From CAYZJK01 sp964479125 (lineage in GTDB: Bacteria; Patescibacteriota; Saccharimonadia; Saccharimonadales; Saccharimonadaceae): DNA of 17,948 nucleotides. Each line of letters opens with the position of its first letter. Positions within the stretch are counted from its first letter, which is position 1. The notes under the pieces are model-generated. The model was given only the letters and a program-made list of their open reading frames with translations, was not told where the DNA came from and ran no database searches. Below are positions 13,701 through 17,948 of this stretch, piece by piece. The translations under genes and the position numbers were made by a program. Location of the stretch: assembly GCA_964479125.1 (NCBI GenBank), contig CAYZJK010000019.1, positions 1 through 17,948 of the forward strand, read 5' to 3'.

Positions 13701-14183
13701 TTAGTTTGACTGTTCGGATGCAGACTTATCTTCGACCTTTTTCTGCTCGCGATCGATTACCCCGATCAGGTATTCGACTACGTTAGCCGGAGGGCGAGGA
13801 GTGTCGTCAAATGTAACATCGAATCCCGAAATGGGTCCGACTTTTGCGACGATCTTGCCGTCGAGCTTGGCAAATCCCTTAACCGAACAGGCTGTCTTAC
13901 CGTGTCCGTCGGAGATAGGGATGCCCATGACCTGAAGATCGAGTACGAATGTATCGATGCGCCAGATAAGCCTGATAGGGGAGTGGTCGTGAGGCCAGTT
14001 CCTGATTACATCCTGGATGGAGCTAACCTTGCAAACTGTCTTGTTATTGATAGTCAGGATGGGTTGAATATATTCCTTCCTTGGTCCAAAATCGACAACT
14101 TTACCGAACGACCTGTTGACCTCATGTTCTTCGCGAAGAAGTTTGAGGTCGTACTTTGCGCTGTTCCTAGTCTGAGATTCCAC
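13701..14183 (-). CDS. Orphan hypothetical protein with TTGCAA-type promoter
   Basis: A 160-residue protein I do not recognise. It starts with GTG, with AGAGGA seven bases upstream, which decides the start. The N-terminal 35 residues are charged and helical; about 35-140 looks like a beta-rich domain (YIQPILTINNKTVCKV, IRLIWRIDTFVLDLQVMGIPI, GKIVAKVGPISGFDVTF); the last 20 residues are a charged tail. There is no signal peptide or membrane span. It shows no visible similarity to the orphan pair at 7176-8143 but shares their promoter layout and GAAA-loop terminator. It follows the ABC transporter genes by 95 bp in the same direction but has its own promoter and a hairpin in its leader, so it is probably separate from them. 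Confidence 0.78.
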   Translation of the reverse strand: MESQTRNSAKYDLKLLREEHEVNRSFGKVVDFGPRKEYIQPILTINNKTVCKVSSIQDVIRNWPHDHSPIRLIWRIDTFVLDLQVMGIPISDGHGKTACSVKGFAKLDGKIVAKVGPISGFDVTFDDTPRPPANVVEYLIGVIDREQKKVEDKSASEQSN

Positions 14184-14201
14184 TTCGGAATCCTCTCACT
14201 C

Positions 14202-14223
14202 AAAAAATGCGGACCATCCGCAT
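14202..14223 (-). terminator. Hairpin plus U-run at the 5' end of the 14183 gene's mRNA
   Basis: Minus strand: seven-bp stem ATGCGGA / TCCGCAT with a TGG loop, then TTTTTT. It lies between the promoter and the GTG start, and its base coincides with the predicted transcription start near 14224. It could end read-through transcripts from the upstream ABC operon, or cap the orphan mRNA with a stabilising stem. Confidence 0.65.
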
Positions 14224-14230
14224 CTACTGT

Positions 14231-14258
14231 ATTATACCATATATCTTGTAACTTGCAA
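14231..14258 (-). promoter_or_regulatory. TTGCAA-type promoter of the 14183 orphan gene
   Basis: Minus strand: -35 TTGCAA (14253-14258), 16-nt spacer, perfect -10 TATAAT (14231-14236). Same hexamer and spacing as the promoters at 7654 and 8184. Confidence 0.72.
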
Positions 14259-14278
14259 ATATATAGCTATATACTTAG

Positions 14279-15514
14279 TTATATATACTGTCGCAGTGCT
14301 TCAATTGGATTCTTGCGAGCTGCTCGGATTGCAGGGTAGAGGCCGAATAGTGTACCGATACCAGCTGAGATACCAAAGGCGATTAATGGTATATTCCAGT
14401 CAAAGCCTGGCACTACCGGTATGATTAAACTGATTACAAACGCGCCAACGAAGCCTAGGATGATACCGAAGATGCCGCCAAGTGTGCTCATGGCTAGAGA
14501 TTCAATTAAGAATTGAAGAGTAATGTGATAGTTACTAGCTCCTACAGTCTTGCGGATACCGATCTCACGTGTTCGTTCTGCTACACCAACTAACATGATG
14601 TTCATAATTCCAATACCACCGATTAAAAGAGAGATGGCTGAGATAGCGTAGGCAGTGCCGCGTATTAGAGTAAATAGATCATCAGTCGGCTCAGCTATAG
14701 TTTCACCCGTTAGGATACTGAAGTCTTCTTCACCCTGGCGACTATCGTGCATAGCCTCAAAGACGCGCTCGTTAACTTCTTTAAGTGACTCTTTGTCAGC
14801 AGCCTGAATATTTATCTGTTGAATCTGAGCAATACCTTGATTAAAAGACTTACCAGCATCTAAGCTAACGAAGACTGAGCGGTTGGCATCGAAGTTATTG
14901 TAATGTATAGGATTCTTTATATCTCTAAGGACGCCAATTACTGTATAGCGCTGACCTTTGACAGTTAATGTCTTGCCAATTGATAAGTCTGTACCGAATA
15001 AGTCGATTGATGCCTGGTTACCAAGTACTGCAGTATTGAGATTAGCGACGCTATCAATGAAGCCACCCTCAGCTATTTCAAAGTCAGAAATTTCAGCTAA
15101 ATCTGGGGTAGTGGCAACGATTGGCACGTTATCTAGTTGCTCTTCATTAGAGCTAACACTTCCACCAACTGCCATTAAAGGTGCAATAGCTTCTACACCC
15201 TCTACGTCTTTGATTGCTTTGTAGTCTCGCTCGGTGAACACTGTAGCAGTGAAACTTTGGCTAGTTAGGTCAGATATGATTTGCTCTATACTTCGGTCTT
15301 CCTTGAGTGTACCTGGTCTAACAACAGAGATATTACCCTCGAGTTGCTGCACTTGGTCGTTAACTATAGAAGAAACACCATGACTTAAAGACATGATGGA
15401 CGTAATACAAGCGATACCCAGCGTTACGCCAAGGACTGTTAAGATCGAGCGCATTCGGTTAGATCGGATTGCTTCGTGCGCATTGCGAAGGTGGTTGAAG
15501 AGTAGGATTCTCAC
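14279..15514 (-). CDS. MacB-type ABC transporter permease
   Basis: A 411-residue FtsX/MacB-fold permease. One membrane segment lies near 22-44 (ILTVLGVTLGIACITSIMSL), followed by a large extracytoplasmic MacB_PCD-type domain (about 46-285), then three segments near 288-312, 335-365 and 372-395. Family landmarks are SNRMRSILTVLGV at the start, AERTREIGIRKTVGAS after the second segment, and the terminal PAIRAARKNPIEALR. Such proteins work as mechanotransmitters or exporters of peptides and lipoproteins, powered by a partner ATPase. The start is GTG, one base after the ATPase stop, with AAGG inside the ATPase tail, so the pair is tightly coupled. No periplasmic adaptor (MacA) gene is nearby, as expected for a single-membrane cell. 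Substrate unknown. Confidence 0.9.
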   Translation of the reverse strand: MRILLFNHLRNAHEAIRSNRMRSILTVLGVTLGIACITSIMSLSHGVSSIVNDQVQQLEGNISVVRPGTLKEDRSIEQIISDLTSQSFTATVFTERDYKAIKDVEGVEAIAPLMAVGGSVSSNEEQLDNVPIVATTPDLAEISDFEIAEGGFIDSVANLNTAVLGNQASIDLFGTDLSIGKTLTVKGQRYTVIGVLRDIKNPIHYNNFDANRSVFVSLDAGKSFNQGIAQIQQINIQAADKESLKEVNERVFEAMHDSRQGEEDFSILTGETIAEPTDDLFTLIRGTAYAISAISLLIGGIGIMNIMLVGVAERTREIGIRKTVGASNYHITLQFLIESLAMSTLGGIFGIILGFVGAFVISLIIPVVPGFDWNIPLIAFGISAGIGTLFGLYPAIRAARKNPIEALRQYI

Positions 15515-15515
15515 T

Positions 15516-16334
15516 TTACTTTACCTTGTCCTTTTTGGTTTTCTTGATGGCCTTCTTTAGTTTAATGGTTGTGCTTTTCTTAGTATCCTTAGCTTCTGGC
15601 TCTTTAATAGTGATAGATTTAGTGTTCTTGATAACTCTTTGTTTAGAGTCGGTATCAATCTTACCGTCGAGCATGGTGATGATGCGGTCGGCGTAGGTGG
15701 TTAAGTCGGGGTTGTGGGTCACCATGATAATAGTATTACCTTGCTGATGGATGTCAGATAATTCCTGCATAATAACGTGACTAGACTTAGAGTCTAGGTT
15801 GCCGGTTGGTTCATCGGCCAGAATAAGGGATGGCGTGTTAACAAGTGCTCTTGCGATAGCTACGCGCTGCGTTTGACCACCGCTTAATTGCCAAGGCATA
15901 TAGTATTCACGTTCTTGAAGGTGAAATTGTTTAAGTACTTCACTAGATTTCTTTAGGCTCTTAAAACGAGACATGCCTGTGTAGGTGAGTGGTAGGGCGA
16001 CGTTTTCTAGTACGTTAAGTCGCGGGATTAAGTTAAAGTTTTGGAAGATAAAGCCAATCTTACGACTTCTGATTTGTGAACATCGGGCTGAGGTAAGTTT
16101 TGTTGCCTTCTTACCCTCTAGTTCATAAGAGCCTTCATCGGCGCGGTCGAGTAGGCCTAGAATGTTAAGTAGGGTGGTTTTACCGCATCCACTTGGGCCC
16201 ATGATAGCGATAAACTCGCCTTTACGAATCTTTAAGTCTATCCCGTCTAATACGGTATGCTCGGCATCGCCAACGCCATAGCGTTTAACAATGCCCTTCA
16301 GTTCAATGACGGGCTCTGAGGACTTATTTTTCAT
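15516..16334 (-). CDS. MacB/LolD-type ABC transporter ATPase
   Basis: A 272-residue ABC ATPase that pairs with the permease directly downstream. Visible are Walker A GPSGCGKTTLL (about 49-59), the Q-loop FQNFNLIPRLNVLENVALPL, the signature LSGGQTQRVAIARAL, Walker B LILADEPTGNLDS and the switch histidine in MVTHNPD. The signature has T where most relatives have Q (LSGGQQQR). After the domain comes a Lys-rich tail of about 50 residues (KLKKAIKKTKKDK), absent from most LolD/MacB ATPases, which could touch membrane lipid. There is no Shine-Dalgarno; a promoter with TATAAT eight bases from the ATG suggests a leaderless mRNA. It is divergent from tRNA-Ser, and their promoters overlap. Confidence 0.93.
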   Translation of the reverse strand: MKNKSSEPVIELKGIVKRYGVGDAEHTVLDGIDLKIRKGEFIAIMGPSGCGKTTLLNILGLLDRADEGSYELEGKKATKLTSARCSQIRSRKIGFIFQNFNLIPRLNVLENVALPLTYTGMSRFKSLKKSSEVLKQFHLQEREYYMPWQLSGGQTQRVAIARALVNTPSLILADEPTGNLDSKSSHVIMQELSDIHQQGNTIIMVTHNPDLTTYADRIITMLDGKIDTDSKQRVIKNTKSITIKEPEAKDTKKSTTIKLKKAIKKTKKDKVK

Positions 16335-16342
16335 TACTACTA

Positions 16343-16372
16343 ATTATAGGGCAGTTATACCCCTATTATCAA
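16343..16372 (-). promoter_or_regulatory. Promoter of the ABC transporter operon, leaderless
   Basis: Minus strand: -35 TTGATA (16367-16372), 18-nt spacer, perfect -10 TATAAT (16343-16348). Eight bases separate the -10 from the ATG, so transcription should begin at or just before the start codon. Confidence 0.75.
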
Positions 16373-16393
16373 CTATAAGAACTTTGATATACT
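16366..16393 (+). promoter_or_regulatory. tRNA-Ser promoter
   Basis: TTATCA (16366-16371, four of six -35 matches), 16-nt spacer, extended -10 TGA-TATACT (hexamer 16388-16393). Its -35 shares bases with the -35 of the divergent ABC operon. Confidence 0.6.
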
Positions 16394-16404
16394 TGTATCT
16401 AGTT

Positions 16405-16494
16405 GGAGAGGTGCAAGAGTGGTTGAATTGGCACGCCTGGAACGCGTGTATGGCCGCAAGGTCATCCAGGGTTCGAATCCCTGTCTCTCCGCCA
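16405..16494 (+). tRNA. tRNA-Ser (anticodon GGA)
   Basis: A 90-nt class II tRNA. The acceptor stem GGAGAGG pairs with TCTCTCC, with discriminator G and an encoded CCA. The anticodon stem CACGC/GCGTG holds the loop CTGGAAC, anticodon GGA, reading UCC and UCU. A long variable arm (TATGGCCGCAAGGTCATC region) confirms serine identity, and the T-loop is GGTTCGAATCC. A terminator follows after nine bases. Confidence 0.96.
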
Positions 16495-16503
16495 AATTTA
16501 TCT

Positions 16504-16528
16504 AACAATGCTGATGCATTGTTTTTTA
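16504..16528 (+). terminator. Terminator of tRNA-Ser
   Basis: Eight-bp stem AACAATGC / GCATTGTT with a TGAT loop (16504-16523), running into an unbroken T run. Confidence 0.85.
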
Positions 16529-16548
16529 ATTACTTTATATTATGCTCA

Positions 16549-16557
16549 TGCTATAAT
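16549..16557 (+). promoter_or_regulatory. Leaderless promoter of the two-TM protein gene
   Basis: Extended -10 TGC-TATAAT. Six bases (AATGCC) separate it from ATG 16564. No Shine-Dalgarno and no strong -35. Confidence 0.62.
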
Positions 16558-16563
16558 AATGCC

Positions 16564-17250
16564 ATGCAACCAAATCCTAACTGGCAGCCTGAGCAAAATA
16601 CAGGCTTAGAAAACAACCAGACTGCTAACGATTACAGCGGTCAAACGTTGCAGCAGATTGAGGATTCAGTTAGATCTAATAACCCTAGAGAGACTGAAGC
16701 ACTAGAAGATCGTAGGGTACCTAACGTGACCATTAACCCGCTGGTTAATGGCGCATCAAATACACAGAGTGAGGCAGACCAGCCTCTGCCTGATTATGAA
16801 GTTACTTGGGAGGCCCAAGAGTATATTACACCGGAAAAGAATACCGCTTGGTATGTAGGTCTGGGGGTTGTTGTTGTGGTGGTTATTCTACTTGATATCT
16901 TTATCTTGAAGTCGATTACTGTATCTGTCCTTATTATAACTATTGCAGCTGTGTTAATTGCAATGACTGTACGGCCAGCTCGAATGATTCAATACCGGAT
17001 GAACAAAGACGGTATCTATATCGATGAGCAGTTAGTTAAATTCTCTGACTATAAAGCTTTTGGTTTATTTAAGGAGCACGATAATAACTCAATCTTACTA
17101 ATACCTGTTAAAAGATTCCTACCTGGTCTTTCAATCTATTTCCCTGAGGATCAGGGTGAAGCGATTGTCGACTTGCTTGCTCGTCGACTACCGAACCAAG
17201 AAGTTAAGCAAGACTTCATGGATAAAATAGTTAGACTCTTAAGACTCTAG
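16564..17250 (+). CDS. Two-TM hypothetical membrane protein with PH-like C-terminal domain
   Basis: A 228-residue protein of unknown function. About 95 N-terminal residues are hydrophilic, rich in Asn and Gln and probably disordered; then come two membrane segments (WYVGLGVVVVVVILLDIFIL and SVLIITIAAVLIAMTV) separated by a very short turn, so both ends face the cytoplasm. The C-terminal part (YRMNKDGIYIDEQLVKFSDYKAFGLF, then LLIPVKRFLPGLSIYF and a terminal helix) resembles the bacterial PH-like domain that follows two TM helices in YcxB-type and similar proteins; this likeness is by eye only. I start it at ATG 16564, six bases after TATAAT. The same frame is open further upstream, but only by reading through tRNA-Ser, which cannot be coding. 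Confidence 0.82.
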   Translation: MQPNPNWQPEQNTGLENNQTANDYSGQTLQQIEDSVRSNNPRETEALEDRRVPNVTINPLVNGASNTQSEADQPLPDYEVTWEAQEYITPEKNTAWYVGLGVVVVVVILLDIFILKSITVSVLIITIAAVLIAMTVRPARMIQYRMNKDGIYIDEQLVKFSDYKAFGLFKEHDNNSILLIPVKRFLPGLSIYFPEDQGEAIVDLLARRLPNQEVKQDFMDKIVRLLRL

Positions 17251-17257
17251 GGTATAA

Positions 17258-17289
17258 AGATAACTCACTTGTCAGACAGTGAGTTATCT
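17258..17289 (+). terminator. Hairpin after the two-TM protein gene
   Basis: Perfect 12-bp stem AGATAACTCACT / AGTGAGTTATCT with an eight-base loop. The U-run after it is poor (AGTATTATAAC). It starts eight bases after the stop codon and overlaps the tRNA-Arg promoter. Confidence 0.7.
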
Positions 17290-17297
17290 AGTATTAT
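17269..17297 (+). promoter_or_regulatory. tRNA-Arg promoter
   Basis: -35 TTGTCA (17269-17274, five of six), 17-nt spacer, -10 TATTAT (17292-17297, five of six). Predicted start near 17304, nine bases before the mature tRNA. The -35 lies in the loop of the preceding terminator hairpin. Confidence 0.65.
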
Positions 17298-17312
17298 AAC
17301 TATTGTATTTAA

Positions 17313-17389
17313 GCACCCGTAGCTCAGCTGGATAGAGCGTCGGCTTGCGGAGCCGAAGGCCATAGGTTCGAATCCTGTCGGGTGTACCA
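17313..17389 (+). tRNA. tRNA-Arg (anticodon GCG)
   Basis: A 77-nt tRNA. The acceptor GCACCCG pairs with CGGGTGT (a G-U at the first pair), with discriminator A and an encoded CCA. The D arm is GCTC..GAGC. The anticodon stem TCGGC/GCCGA encloses TTGCGGA, giving anticodon GCG, which reads CGC and CGU arginine codons. The T arm is ATAGG-TTCGAAT-CCTGT. Most bacteria use an ACG gene, edited to ICG, for this box. Confidence 0.93.
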
Positions 17390-17420
17390 TTGTGTTCTTA
17401 CACATACGAGTTAGTGATTT

Positions 17421-17460
17421 AACAGAGGTAGCCAGGTCTTCGGACCTGGCTTTTTCTGTT
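17421..17460 (+). terminator. Terminator of tRNA-Arg
   Basis: Nine-bp stem AGCCAGGTC / GACCTGGCT with a TTCG tetraloop, then TTTTTC. An outer helix AACAGA / TCTGTT can extend it. It starts about 30 bases after the tRNA. Confidence 0.9.
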
Positions 17461-17651
17461 TCTTGAGTTAGATCCACATCTTGGACCATGTTCTCGCCCG
17501 GTTCTTGTTCTGGCACTGGTTCGGGTTGGCGCTCTAAGCCAATTGCCTGTTCTCGGCGACGTTGGTGGTGCGGAAGGCTAGCGTTCAAGGAGCGAGGTAA
17601 GTTCAGCAATCCGAACGGCCACCATAGAAATGGAAGACTATATCCACAGAG
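17461..17651. other. Stretch with no supported gene
   Basis: GC-rich compared with the DNA before it. Both strands hold short open frames, but none has a ribosome-binding site plus promoter, and the longest minus-strand frame runs backwards through tRNA-Arg. A plus-strand frame around 17577-17764, with an ATG at 17630 (MEDYIHRGGG), looks partly protein-like and overlaps the start of the HTH gene in another frame. Confidence 0.4.
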
Positions 17652-17948
17652 GTGGAGGTGCTGGAGGTAGCGCAGCTCGAGCAGAACAAGAGCGCGAAAA
17701 CCAAGGACGACGAGCCGTTGCTATTAAGCCTGGACGGAGCAGCACGTACGCTCGGAGTGCCTAGAGGATTGATCGACGAGCTCGTGTGCACGGGGGAGAT
17801 GGAGTGGATCCAGGCTACCTCGAGTAAGTTCATCTCTCGAGAATCCTTAGATAAGTTCGCCAGAGACAACACAAGAAAGGAGCCAGAGGAAGCTTCCGAC
17901 GACCTAGCTTCCGAGCCTATACCTAGCCCGCCGGATACATCTTCTTCA
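17652..17948 (+). CDS. Excisionase/MerR-like HTH protein, partial (runs off the window)
   Basis: An open frame from after TAG 17625 to the window edge, at least 99 codons from GTG 17652. Residues of about 24-68 match the helix-turn-helix HTH_17 pattern of excisionase and MerR-like DNA-binding domains: LLLSLDGAARTLGVPRGLIDELVCTGEMEW, then FISRESLDKFA, equivalent to the usual L..EAA..LGV.R.T(I/V)..LI..GEL...R..I.RE.L..F(L). The N-terminal 20 residues are charged, and after the HTH comes an acidic, Pro-rich tail (KEPEEASDD, EPIPSPP). The start is uncertain: GTG 17652 and GTG 17658 are candidates, no clean Shine-Dalgarno is present, and a one-base indel upstream could join it to the ATG 17630 frame. 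It may be a small regulator, or part of an element next to tRNA-Arg. Confidence 0.65.
   Translation, partial: MEVLEVAQLEQNKSAKTKDDEPLLLSLDGAARTLGVPRGLIDELVCTGEMEWIQATSSKFISRESLDKFARDNTRKEPEEASDDLASEPIPSPPDTSSS

Noticed and set aside
13902..14339. Plus-strand 145-codon frame opposite the 14183 orphan
   Set aside because: It crosses the promoter and the end of the permease gene on the other strand and has no ribosome-binding site.
16291..16563. In-frame upstream extension of the two-TM protein gene
   Set aside because: It reads straight through tRNA-Ser and its terminator. The TATAAT six bases before ATG 16564 marks the real start.
16405..17389. Shared TTCGAATCC in the two tRNAs as an attachment-site repeat
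   Set aside because: It is the conserved T-loop, not a duplicated att core.
17265..17609. Minus-strand frame with a Glu/Gln/Pro-rich stretch
   Set aside because: Its C-terminal half is the reverse complement of tRNA-Arg (HPTGFEP type artefact), and it lacks a start signal.
1..17948. CRISPR array, insertion sequence or prophage
   Set aside because: No regularly spaced repeats, transposase, integrase or phage structural genes were seen in the window.

Overview
The window is most likely chromosomal DNA from a Patescibacteria/CPR bacterium, probably a Saccharibacteria (TM7) relative. The reasons are short intergenic gaps, a small-genome style mix of housekeeping genes next to many uncharacterised small proteins, divergent but intact core enzymes (ValRS, MurE-like ligase, GroEL), a FemAB-type peptidoglycan-bridge enzyme, and several genes with promoters but no leader. 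TGA still works as a stop (tsaD ends in TGA and no gene reads through one), which argues against the Gracilibacteria/Absconditabacteria code. The lineage call is an inference from gene content, not from a search.

Layout. 1-647: the end of a HIT-family protein, coupled by a TAATG overlap to rlmH. 742-1047: a small membrane-anchored basic protein that converges on and overlaps valS. 1039-5761 (minus): tsaD, a FemAB-family transferase and valS, covering tRNA t6A modification, cell-wall bridging and tRNA-Val charging. 5825-7120 (plus): a short MurE-like Mur ligase, divergent from tsaD. 7176-8849 (minus): three consecutive single-gene units of unknown function, each with its own promoter and terminator. 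Two of them (7176-7613 and 7757-8143) look like diverged paralogues, and the third (8287-8849) appears frameshifted. 8935-10944: groES-groEL behind a CIRCE operator. 11028-12002: a GT60/PF11397-type glycosyltransferase. 12035-12517 (minus): a Pro/Ala/Glu-rich hypothetical protein. 12607-13644: a SIS-type phosphoglucose/phosphomannose isomerase. 13701-14183 (minus): another orphan using the same promoter style. 14279-16334 (minus): a MacB-type ABC ATPase and permease. 16405-16494: tRNA-Ser(GGA). 16564-17250: a two-TM hypothetical protein. 17313-17389: tRNA-Arg(GCG). 17652-end: a partial excisionase/MerR-like HTH protein in more GC-rich DNA.

Regulation is unusually readable. Five genes (tsaD, murE-like, glycosyltransferase, ABC ATPase, two-TM protein) have a TATAAT/TATACT box 6-10 nt before the start codon and no Shine-Dalgarno, implying leaderless or nearly leaderless mRNAs. 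Three orphan genes and groES share a TTGCAA -35 with 16-17 nt spacing to the -10. Nearly every transcription unit ends in a clear intrinsic terminator, several of them serving both strands. No CRISPR array, IS element or prophage was seen. The candidate for something undescribed is the orphan-protein set at 7176-8849 and 13701-14183, with its shared promoter and terminator design.
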